Assembly: GCA_001692895.1 (NCBI GenBank)
Contig: KV748221.1
Coordinates: forward strand, 475,056 to 539,055
DNA: 64,000 nt
Direction of reading: 5' to 3'
Source of the DNA: Cenococcum geophilum 1.58
Lineage: Eukaryota > Ascomycota > Dothideomycetes > Gloniales > Gloniaceae
Both the position numbers and the translations under genes were made by a program. Each line of letters opens with the position of its first letter. The first letter of the stretch is position 1. This document shows positions 47,050-56,579 of the stretch, one piece after another. Under the pieces are notes generated by a model. It ran no database searches. It saw nothing but the letters and a program-made list of their open reading frames with translations, and was not told the DNA's origin.

Positions 47050-47949
47050 AGTGATTTTGACAGATAATTCGGTATCCTCAAACAAGAACACAGTAGAAAT
47101 CCCCACCACAACTGTTTACACGGGTAAAGTGTTTGGAGGGTTGATGGAGAGTCAACAACTAGATATATTAATCACCACGTCTAGTGCAGGCAACGATGTG
47201 GTGTCACGGAGTCAGGTGTTTTGGCAACAGATCGCTAATCTTCGGGAAACATGGAGGCTTGGCAGAATACTTTCAGCTAGCCGTTAATCTTACGCAGAAA
47301 GGCCTCCCTTCGTGAACCCCGAGCAATCATTGGATGATTCGTTGATATTGAAAGGCACCAAACTTCATTTCCTTCATGTTACGCCTTCGAAGCAACGGAT
47401 TCGCTGTTTTACTGTTTCAATTCCGCAATTGGACCCTTGAGTAGACTTTGGAATCCTCAACGCTATCGTACTAAATTTGCAATGCCCCAGCCATGACGAT
47501 CACCCGGAACTCGTGACAGCACCAAGAAAGTACCCTGCATCGTCTGCAGGCGCAATAGAAGATAGGTACAAGTAGGTTCGAATAATGAACACTGCCAATT
47601 CACTCAATATCGAGAGCAGGCCTCATCAAATTTAAAGTTTTGCTTCATTGTGAATCACCTGATTTCGCGTTCGTTGACTTCGCATTCGTTAAGAGTGAGC
47701 GGTGGAGAGCCGTGACTGGCGCTGCAAGCGAGCCAAGTTTCAACATCCCTAAGCCTAATCAACGTCCTATCCCACCTACATCGCCAGACGGCCAAAGACA
47801 TGNGCTAGACTAGCCATGTATTTATGTCCTGTGTGTCTCTCCGTTCCGTTGGACCTGTGCCTGGTACCCCACTTTTGCTATACACATTATTCTTCATTCA
47901 ATTCCCTTAAATCATCCGCAGAAGGCCGGGTGTAACCTATGCAGGATCT
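47050..47949. other. Intergenic region upstream of the F-box-type gene
   Basis: 900 bp with no recognisable gene. The open frame on the plus strand at 46769-47287 is mostly the shadow of the F-box-type gene. One N at 47803. Confidence 0.4.
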
Positions 47950-48800
47950 TTGTGTGAGGCATCGAGGAGAGGGGTTCCAAGTTCAACATTGAATCTTCTC
48001 TTCAAAGTCTCAGCCATCTTTTCTGAGAATTCTTCAAGGTATCCGGGACAAGGAATAGGTATTAAAGGCTTGGAAGAGCGGGATGCAATACGAAGCAAGG
48101 ATATCTTTGTAGTGGGGTTCGAGCTTAGCCACAGTACTAATATAAAATTACCTACGCCCTGGTGGAAGACTCCGGAGGGAGACGATTTCAGCCAAAGTAG
48201 AAGAGATGCCTACGAGGCCGAGCAGCTGCCCTTAGCAAAGAGAGAGATAGTAGCGGCCCGTCTGAAGGTGATGCAATTGCAAATTGCACTTTCATCTTCA
48301 ACACCAGCATTGAGAAGAAGCATTTACCAATTGATAAGGACAGCGCTTCCAGGGATACCCACTCTACAGAAGAGAACCAGGGTCGGCGCCGGCGGTGGCC
48401 GGTTGACTAGAGTCCGGAATCAGAAGAGACTTCTAAGCTCATTAGATTATGGATTTATAATTGTCTTAATAATCATGTCTCTTGTGAGAAGGTTTCCATG
48501 CATACGCCTATTCGCCCCATAGACGTTGGGGACTCAAAAAGGGCGTGCATGGTACGCTTGATAGAAACATCTAGACAACACGACTCCTACAGCTCTTATA
48601 CCGCATTATCCCATTGTTAGTGTGCTATTCCTACTGTTCAGAAAGCGAAGATGACTACAACGACCTCCAACTTAGCCAAGCGTCTAGAGAAATTTTCCCT
48701 ACAATCCCTACCTAAATCATTCCAGGATGCCATCCAAATCACAAGATCGATTGGCGAACGCTACCTCTAGATTGACTCGCTGTTACTCAAGTAGATGTAG
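47950..48800 (+). pseudogene. HET-domain gene remnant with RIP-type stops
   Basis: One frame from about 48411 reads LIRLWIYNCLNNHVSCEK, then RPIDVGDSKRACMVRLIETS, YTALSHC-stop, TTTTSNLAKRLEKFSLQSLP, SFQDAIQITRSIGERYL-stop, IDSL. These are the opening blocks of HET domains, where ALSHCWG and RYLWIDSLCIIQ are expected. The two stops (48618-48620 and 48768-48770) replace Trp: TGG to TAG, i.e. CpA to TpA on the other strand. An open frame at 47950-48522 in another register, starting LCEASRRGVPSS, may be the N-terminal part after a frameshift. The C-terminal part after 48800 is lost. HET proteins trigger cell death in vegetative incompatibility; this copy is dead. Confidence 0.75.
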
Positions 48801-49166
48801 CTAGGGAGAAAAGCCGCCGTGACATTGAGTTATAGGGTTAGGGAACGCATTACGGGCGGATCGAGATGGCTGAGATTCCCAGAGGAAAACGAAAGTATCG
48901 CTATATCGAATATTGTTAATAGAACCGACGGAACGTAAGTCTTCCCAACACAACCGGTCCTAAGTCGGCCCTAACGGAATTATATCTGGTTTTTGCTCGC
49001 AAATCACCACCTCGAGTTTATCTTCGCTCAGCTCAACAATTCTCAAATTATGAAAGCGCTCGACGGTCCCCCTTGAAGCATCGACGATACATATGCCTTG
49101 ATTCTGGAAAGGGCAGATACAGTGCTCTTATCAATATTCAATATTAGGATTTGGCCGTATTGATAT
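48801..49166. other. Degraded boundary sequence
   Basis: No gene is readable. The stretch probably held the rest of the HET gene and the end of another repeat; it ends at the GATAT duplication of the LTR element that follows. Confidence 0.35.
49162..49166 (+). repeat. Target-site duplication GATAT, left
   Basis: Repeated at 51123-51127, directly outside the two LTRs. Confidence 0.85.
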
Positions 49167-49342
49167 TGTCGGTATCACCCGGGGGGGTACTGCAATTGCA
49201 ATATAAGGTAACAGGTTCTTTGATTCATTCGTGTCTTTCGCAGAGGATCGTAAGGATCGCGGTGCCTAAATAGGGGGCTGATGAGTCACCGTAAGGATGA
49301 CTAATCAGAGACATAACCACGTAACCTCTACTCGTACAGACA
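49167..49342 (-). repeat. R1 LTR (3' end of the element)
   Basis: 176 bp, TGTCGGTATC...TACAGACA on the plus strand. A homopolymer of seven G and a GTAAGGAT repeat are visible inside. Confidence 0.85.
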
Positions 49343-49352
49343 CTGGCGACAT

Positions 49353-50522
49353 TTATAAAAAGGAAAGAAGGTAAGAAAGTATAAAGGAGAAGTATATAGC
49401 AGTACGGTGCCAGCTTAGACGGACTGTAGGCGTAACGGTACAATTGTTTAGTCGGTAGACTCTATCTATATATTCCAACACTGGCAGTTCTTTCTTTGTG
49501 CGTAAAACCACTAATATATAGACTTTATTAACGTAGTATTCGTAGCTTGCAAAGGCCGTAGGGGGGGGAGGAGCACGCTGGCATTTGGGGCGCGCTATTA
49601 ACGTAATTTTCGACGTGGCAGATCTGCAGGGGAGGCAGCAGACAGTGACGTTTGTAGGTAAGGGGAGCTCGGCCGTAGGAAGGTTATTTGAGACAGCTGG
49701 AGCTGAGTTGCGCTGTTGCCGGGCAGGTTGCGGAGGTTCGTACGAGCTTGGCTGCCGTAGGTCCTTGGCTTTAGTTAAGGGGGAGAGTGAAGCTAGCGGA
49801 GCTTGCGCGGGCGGAGCTTGTGCGGACGGAGCTTGCGCAGGCGGAGCTTCTGTAGACGGAGCTTGCGTAGGCGGAGCTTGCGCGGACGGAGCTTGTGCGG
49901 ACGAGGCTTGTGTAGGCGGAGCTTGCGCGGACGGAGCTTGTGTAGGCGGAGCTTGTGTAGACGGAGCTTGCGTGGACGGGGCTTGTGCAGATGGGGCTTG
50001 CGTGGGCGGAGCTTGCGCAGACGGAGATTGCGCGGACGAAGCTTGTGTGGACGGAGCTTGCTGGGGTATAGACGCAGCAGGTGGTTGAGGTGTCCTAGGG
50101 GTGGTGGCAAGTGGGCGTAATTTGAGACGATAGTTGATAGCATACGAATTGAAGGGTCCTTCGCTGTTGATATATAGCTGAATTTCTGCATCTGACCATT
50201 CCGTACGGTCGTCCTCGTGAGCGACGTTGTATAGTGCTTGTGGTACTAACTTGCTCTTTTTGTTAAAGACCTATACTCTATTACGTCGGAGTAGTTGTTT
50301 AAGTCTTTTAATTGCAGACCTATTAGCGTCCTTAAATGTTTATACCTCAAAATTATCGAAGTCCTCTTGGTATGAATCCCATAGGGTTTTATCCTTAAAG
50401 TTGTAGCTAGTATACTCATTGATTTTGAAGTAAATGTAATTGGTGATATCCTCTGCAGTAGTCTCGTTGGTTAGGGTGATTCCATTAGCCTAGTTTAGAC
50501 GTTAGGTTCGTGTATCGGACAT
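49353..50522 (-). pseudogene. R1-encoded protein with a Q-A-P-(S/P)-(T/A) repeat
   Basis: ATG at 50522 opens a 389-codon frame that ends 10 bp before the 3' LTR. It is broken by four stops: 50504-50502, 50492-50490 and two more before 50270, all TAA or TAG and all explained by CpA to TpA change of Gln or Trp codons. Between them the frame is coding-like (FKINEYTSYNFKDKTLWDSY; TEWSDAEIQLYINSEGPFNS). From residue about 154 a 15-bp minisatellite encodes about 18 repeats of QAPST type, followed by a Pro-rich and a hydrophobic tail. Its position suggests a Gag-like protein, but no Gag motif was recognised. Confidence 0.6.
49798..50063. repeat. 15-bp minisatellite, about 18 units
   Basis: Unit GGAGCTTGYGYRGRC on the plus strand, with variants at the same three or four positions in each unit. 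Since 15 is a multiple of 3, several frames on both strands remain open across it. Confidence 0.9.
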
Positions 50523-50532
50523 AATTGACTGG

Positions 50533-50602
50533 CGTAGATCGTGGTATAGGTTGTGGTGTAGGTCGTAGTGTAGGTCGTGGTGTAGGTAGGGGTGTAGGTA
50601 GG
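50533..50602. repeat. 12-bp tandem repeat in the R1 leader
   Basis: About six units of GTAGGTCGTGGT and variants. Confidence 0.75.
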
Positions 50603-50660
50603 GGTGCTGCTGACGCTGCTGGGTGTACTGGCGCTCAGTAAAGAGGTTGTACTAGGTGTT

Positions 50661-50858
50661 GATTTTGCGTGGTAGACGCGAACCGAACGAAGCCTTGGTA
50701 GGAGTCGGTTCTTAAGTTCCCAGGGCCTTGGTAGGAAGGGTTCTCCTTATTAAGTGGTTGATTTGCGTGATGGACGCGAACCGAACGAAGCCTTAGTAGG
50801 AGTCGGTTCTTTGAGTTCCCAGGGCCTTGGTAGGAAGGGTTCTCCTTAGCAAACGCGA
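50661..50858. repeat. Two tandem copies of a 99-bp unit in the R1 leader
   Basis: Units start at 50661 and 50760; both contain GACGCGAACCGAACGAAGCC, GGAGTCGGTTCTT and GGAAGGGTTCTCCTTA. A partial third unit with CCTTAGTAGGAG follows near 50872. Confidence 0.8.
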
Positions 50859-50946
50859 TACGATTGACGGGCCTTAGTAGGAGCGATCGCGTGTTATCTC
50901 TCTTCGTAATAACACCGGATTCTGATCTGTGATATCAACTAATTAG

Positions 50947-51122
50947 TGTCGGTATCACCCGGGGGGGTACTGCAATTGCAATATAAGGTAACAGGTTCTT
51001 TGATTCATTCGTGTCTTTCGCAGAGGATCGTAAGGATCGCGGTGCCTAAATAGGGGGCTGATGAGTCACCGTAAGGATGACTAATCAGAGACATGACCAC
51101 GTAACCTCTACTCGTACAGACA
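50947..51122 (-). repeat. R1 LTR (5' end of the element)
   Basis: Identical to 49167-49342 except one base. Confidence 0.85.
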
Positions 51123-51127
51123 GATAT
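51123..51127 (+). repeat. Target-site duplication GATAT, right
   Basis: Second copy of the five bases at 49162-49166. Confidence 0.85.
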
Positions 51128-52742
51128 TGATATTAAATAATAGTTTAATATTGAAAGATATTGAATTGTTTTATTTAAAAGTAGGCTCTATACGCCCCTA
51201 GGCTCTAGTAGAGCTTTAAAATAGCTACTCTCTCGCTACTGCTCTCTCACTACTATCGTTACCTTCGTGATCCTTAACGTGGTGTAGTAGATGTTAGCTG
51301 GTCTCTAGATTCTGCCAAGGCCTCTAAAGCCTCTTATACTACATTCATCGCTATAAGCCTCCCTCCGGCGGTGATATTACTTAGTAGCTAGCTCTTTAAG
51401 CACTCCGTATATTTAATATTAGTACTCCCTAGTAATATGCGGTCCTATAAGATTGTTTACCATATACCTAAAAAGACTTGCTCGGCCTCTGCTAATATTA
51501 ACGGTATAGATAATATATTAATTGCCATTTAAGAAAGTTATAGGTAATCAGCTCTATAAGTTAGATTAAGCCACTACTATAGCGCCGTGCCTTAAATTAA
51601 AATAGGCTTTAAGTTAATAAAGTCTTTATACTCGTCCTCTACGCTACTAATAACGTTAAGTATGTATATATAGAGTTCGGTTTTAAAAGGCTCAGTAGAG
51701 CAATTAGTAGAAGTGGCTTTTAGTTTAACTTCGCGATATATATATATTGCTCCTCCTAAAGCTTCTTTACTGCTATAAACAATTTTTTATACCACTTCTT
51801 ATTCCAGTGCCTTTTAATATAGGTTTTCCGACGTAAGGGGTAAAGGAGAATTAAGGCGGCGTATACAGAAGTATCGTTAGTAAGCTTATAGTATTTATTA
51901 AAGGTATACCAGCTTATAAGAATGGCAGAGAGGAGGCGTTAATTTAGGCGATATTAATCCTATAAACTAATTAGTAAAGCCTTAATTACAACTATAAAAG
52001 CTTACCTTTAACTGCTTATAGTGTTTAATAAGTATATCTATAGTATATAGCGTCTAGTTAATTAATAAGAAGTTACCTTAGTTTATTATTATAACCTTAT
52101 AGAATGGCTTTAAGAAGGCGTATATCTTATTAATAATATTCTAATCCTCTAGTAAGAGGCAGTTATCTTTTACTTCCTTAAACTAATTCCGATAGTATAC
52201 ATTAATTACTATTTAAACTTTTTTACTCTTAATAGCTTTAAGTATAGTATACTATAAGTTCTACTAAGTAATATTATTTAAAGGAATTAATCGTCTGGCT
52301 AAGGTTTTAAACTTATTCTAGTAAGCCTCTAACGCGCGAATATGTATAATAAGGTTATAAACTCTACTAAATATACCAATCTCTTTCTAGCCTACAGCTT
52401 TTACTTCCTTTATCTTTTATATAAGCTTCTTATTAATTACTAAGTTCTTATTAAGCTAAACTTGCTAAAGGGCTTTATTAATTATATCTTTATCTTTAAT
52501 ATAGAGGAAGGCCTAGAGGGTAAGGTTAATAATATAGCCACTATATTAAATTTAGTGGTAAACTAGGTCCTAATAAGGGAGCTTTTTTTCCTAAAGGGCT
52601 GTAGAAATAAAGCAATATATCTTATTGTTTAAGCCGTAATTATCGCTATATATATAGCCAATATTACCTAAAATCCCGTAGCTCTTAGCAGTGCGAAGAA
52701 AGGTAATGGCTTAGTCCTTACTACCGTGTAAGAGGAGCTCTG
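51128..52742 (-). mobile_element. hAT-family DNA transposon remnant (minus)
   Basis: The minus strand at about 51530-51280 reads INILSIPLILAEAEQVFLGI, then LLGSTNIKYTECLKS and NITAGGRLI, the C-terminal dimerisation region of hAT transposases with RIP stops. Upstream, toward 52700, further transposase fragments are likely but individually unclear. Termini were not identified, and R1 is inserted close to its left end. Confidence 0.65.
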
Positions 52743-52967
52743 TGTTAGCGACTCAGTCAATCGAGGCACGAGCACGGTATGAGGGACGCGTAAGCCTGTA
52801 CGATTGGATTATCTATAAACGAGAATCTAAAGCTAGGGAAAGGAAAGGAGAAGAAGAGCAGCGCCGGTTGAAGTGGGGTTCTTTTATATGGTCCTCTAGT
52901 CACGTGACCGCAAAGTTCTGCCAAGTTCTACTAACCAAGTTCTGCCGTTTTCTGCCAGTGCCGTAAT
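52743..52967 (-). repeat. LTR of gypsy element A (3' end)
   Basis: From TGTTAGCGAC to CCGTAATA, followed at 52972-52981 by a C-run that, on the minus strand, is a polypurine tract (TGAGGGGGGGGG) as expected just before a 3' LTR. It is less RIPed than the element interior. Limits are approximate. Confidence 0.5.
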
Positions 52968-55900
52968 ATTACCCCCCCCCTCAGTAAAGCCTGCCCTTAG
53001 GCTTTGTATATCCGTATTACACCTATAGGGCGTTCTTATCCTCATGCTCTTCCGGTAGCTTGTCTTCTTTGCTATATTAGCACTCTATCCACTTGTCTAG
53101 GTACTTTAGAGGTCCTAGTTCGTTAGGGTAACGGCTATAGAATTCTTAAAGCTTATAGGGACTGCTAATAAGGTTCCATATAGGGTACTAGGTAGAATCT
53201 GGGTTATAGCCTTTCCAACTAACGTGGTACTTTAGCGTTTTCCTTACTAGTTTACAGGCTAGTATTTCTTTAATTTCCTATTCATTGTCACCATTGACTT
53301 AAATTAGTAGGGGAGGTTCGTTCTTTTGTCTAGGCAATGGGTCGTTTATAGCTTTCTATAACTTATCTAGTAAGAAGATAGGGTAGACCTTAATTGAATC
53401 CGGGAGCTTTACTTTATATAAGTTGCCAATCTTCTTAAGGACCTTATATGGTCCTGCTATTTAATAGTCTAGCTTATAGCTAGGCCGTTCTGTCTTCTAG
53501 TTCTTTGTTATAACCCAAACTATATTACCTACGGTGAAGTCAGGCTCTCGCCTATGCTTATTCGCCTACTGTTGCATTAATTTCTAAGCCTTTTTTAGAT
53601 TTATACGGGCTACTATCTAGGCTTCTTCTAAGCGCTTAGCGTACTACTAGGCTTTCTTATAAGATAGTTTTTCGCGTATAGTCTGGGGTCCTTCTAGTCT
53701 TTCCTAGTTAAAGCTTGTGCGGGGTAAGTAACCCATTTCTAGTTAAATAGGGGCAAATCCAGTAGAGTTATAGGGTAGGGTCGCTTAAGCGTAGTCTATT
53801 AGGGGCAACAGCTTAGCCTAGTTATTCTAAAAGTAGTTAATAAAAGGCTAGAGTCTCTGGTCTAAATATTAATTTATAATCTCCGTCTGGCTATCTATTT
53901 AGGGGTAGTATGCTATAAAAAGCTTTAGCTTAATACCTAGGATTTAGGTAAACTTGTTTTAGAAAGCTGATATAAACTGCGGCCTATAATTAGATACGAT
54001 AGTATCTAGTAGTCCGTAGATTTGGTAGACATAGTAGATATATAGTTAGGCTGCCTTTTTAGCATTAATATTCTTATAATAGGGGATTAAGAACGGGCGC
54101 TTACTAAAGCGGTTAACTAGAATTATAACTATATCGTATCTATTACGGTCTAGAGGTAGCTTATAAAAGTCTATAGAGATATACTGCTAGGGGCGGTTGG
54201 GTATTAGGAGGGATTTTAATAATCCTAGGGTCTTATCTTATGGAATTGTAGACCTATAACAGTCGTTGCAATTCCGCACGTAATAGTTAATATCTATAAC
54301 TATTCCGGGCCAGTAGTAGCGGTCACTAATAATCTTGCGGGTCTTATTCTTTCTAGGGTAGGCCGTAGAGACTTGAGTATGTGCTTCGGTAATAAGTTAA
54401 GTCCGTAAATTCTGCTTCTCTGCTACCACTAGCCGTTCCTAGTATTTTAGCAGTCCATTTTCAAGGGACTAAGGGCTAGTAATATTCTTTGCCTTTTTAC
54501 GGTACTCCTATAGGGAAGGGGCTGTACGGTTTACTTGCAGTAGTTTATTAATAAAGTTAAGTTCCGTGGAGTTAATAGAGTATATCTTGGCGTCTAAAGA
54601 GTTTATATTTAGTTCTACCCATATCTAGGGGTTAAGATACTTTGGTTATAGTAGCGCCTAGGTCTATAATAAGATCTTTACGGCTATCTGGTTATTTATG
54701 TCCTGTTTATACCTTATAAGAGCATCTACACAGTTAGTGGCGCCTGGCCTATATATAATTAGGAAGTTAAACTAAGATAGGGTGTCCGCTTAGCGTGCCT
54801 ATTAGGCCGTAAAGCCTTTATTATTATAAAATATTCTAAGGCCTTATAATCGGAAACTACCTAGATAGACTTAGGGGTGCCTTCTAGTTAGGCTCGCCAG
54901 TGCTAAAAGCTAGAGATAATAGCCAGTATTTCTTTGTTATAAATCGGGTAGTTTAGCTTAGCATTTACTATAGTTTTTAAATAGTAAGCAATAGGGTGCT
55001 ATTCTCCGTCCGTCTACTTTTGGGAGTAAACACCAGCTATAACGCTATCTATGGCATCAGTTTCTAGCATTAAGGGCCGTTTTAGGTTAAAGTGGGCGAG
55101 TAAGGGAGCAGAGACCAGTCGTTTCTTAAGCTCGTCAAAGGCCTACCTATATGCGGTGTTAAAGTAAAAGGGCCAGTCCTTGCGGGTAAGTTAGCTTAGG
55201 GGCTAGGTAATCCTACTATAGTTCTTAATAAAGCGTTGGTAGAAGTTATAGAACCCTAAGAATAACTGCACCCCCTTTACGGTTCTTAGGGGTACCTATT
55301 AGTTAATTATAGCCGTCTTTTCTAGGTCTGCCTCGATTCCATTTATACTAATAATAAACCCTAGGTACTTTATACGCTTAACACTAAATTCCGATTTCCT
55401 AATATTGGCCTAAAGGCTGGCCTCGCGGAGCCGTTATAGGACTTTATAGATATACTCCTTGTGTTCTAACTTATTCTTAGAGTAGATTATAATATTATCT
55501 AGGTAGGCCGTATAGAAGTTATTAAGGTAGTTAAAGAGTATATCGTTTATATATCGCTAGTACGTAGCTAGTCCGTTAGTTAGTTTAAAAGGAAGTACTT
55601 TATATTTATATGTTCCGTAACAAGTCTAAAATATAGTAAGATCTTCTAATCTAGGGTTTATTCTAATCCGGTAAAAAGCCTAACAGATATTAAGCTTAGT
55701 AAAGATCTTAGCTCTACTTATTTAGGCTAGAGTCTTATTAAGTAAGGGCAGTAGGTAGCGGTCCTTGTGGGTTATATTATTAAGTTTATAGTAGTTAATG
55801 CAGAAACAAAGTCCTTTATTTGGCTTTTTGGTAAAGAGAATAGGCGAGTTAAAAGGGGCTTAACTAGGCTTAATAAAGCCCTTATTTAGGTTATTAATAA

Positions 55901-56194
55901 GGTACTACTTTATAGCCTATAATTCGGCAGTAAACTACTAACGAAGGGGGCTATAGCTAAGGGTGTCTTCCTTATCTGGTTTAATCTCAATCCTGTGGTC
56001 GTACGGTTAGTAAGGCGGGAGTATATCGGACGCCGCCTTAGAGAATACGTCCTTGAATTTCCAGTATTAAGGGGGTAGTTTCTATTCTACTAGCTCCTCG
56101 CTAATAAGCTCGCCTTCCTATTTACTAAGCTCTTTTTCCTTTTCTTTAATTATTCGATTAATTTTATATAAGCTAGTAGTAAAGGTAACGGTAT
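52743..56194 (-). mobile_element. Ty3/gypsy retrotransposon A (minus, interrupted)
   Basis: Minus-strand translation shows protease/RT to integrase in order from high to low coordinates: LPFKLTNGLATYQRYINDIL-like with TAYLDNIIIYSKNKLEHKEY (about 55620-55440), RNase H (about 54950-54700), and integrase with CNDCYRST and ISIDFYKLPLDRNRYDIVII (about 54310-54120). Trp codons are largely TAG/TAA. The 5' part is cut at 56194 by gypsy C and lies beyond the window or is lost. Confidence 0.75.
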
Positions 56195-56579
56195 TGTTAC
56201 GAACGCTTTAAGTACGATGTTACGACTACTTAGAGAGGAGTCGGAGGAAGCTAGTTAGTTGATACAAGTACGGTCTAGGATGGAACCCGTGGAACTATAT
56301 AACGAGAAATAGTAAGCAGAGTCACGTGATGTGATCTGTGTGATCTGTATGATCTGCGAGATCTGTAATAGAGCGAATAGAGCAGACAGAGCAGACAGAG
56401 CAACGACTTTCTTAGGAGTACGGTTGTGTATTTAAGGACCCTCAGTCCCTACCTAGATAGTTCCTCCCTTATAGTAATTCTTAGAATATAATTAGAGTTA
56501 ATCTATTAGGCAACCACTCTACCAGTTGTTATTATATTATTAACTTATTTATAATACCTATATACCTAGCCCATTAACA
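56195..56579 (+). repeat. 5' LTR of gypsy element C
   Basis: Begins TGTTACGAAC and is taken to end CATTAACA. It contains a cluster of GATCTGTGT/GATCTGTAT repeats and GAGCAGACA units (56330-56402). The right limit is uncertain. Confidence 0.5.

Larger units (their letters stand above)
49167..51122 (-). mobile_element. 2-kb non-autonomous LTR retrotransposon (R1)
   Basis: Two 176-bp LTRs (49167-49342 and 50947-51122) with TG...CA ends are identical except for one A/G difference, and GATAT flanks the element. On the minus strand the order is 5' LTR (50947-51122), a leader with tandem repeats (50523-50946), one reading frame (50522-49353) and the 3' LTR. No reverse transcriptase or integrase is present, so it must use enzymes of another element. 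The near-identity of the LTRs means a recent insertion, yet the frame has four RIP-type stops. Confidence 0.85.

Noticed and set aside
47950..48522. Intact 190-residue gene
   Set aside because: It has no ATG at the start and the HET motifs lie in another frame just downstream; it is better explained as part of a frameshifted HET pseudogene.
49798..50063. CRISPR-like array
   Set aside because: Units are contiguous without spacers, and the context is an LTR element in a fungus.
49585..50120. Plus-strand Cys/Gly/Ala-rich and Arg-rich open frames
   Set aside because: They have no ATG at a plausible place and exist because a 15-bp repeat keeps frames open; the element is transcribed from the other strand.
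49793..50191. Minus-strand frame with repeated LRPRKL-type residues
   Set aside because: It is an out-of-frame reading of the 15-bp minisatellite; the frame starting at 50522 on the same strand is coding-like on both sides of the repeat and this one is not.
52742..52966. 74-residue plus-strand frame
   Set aside because: It lies entirely inside the LTR of gypsy A and has no motif.
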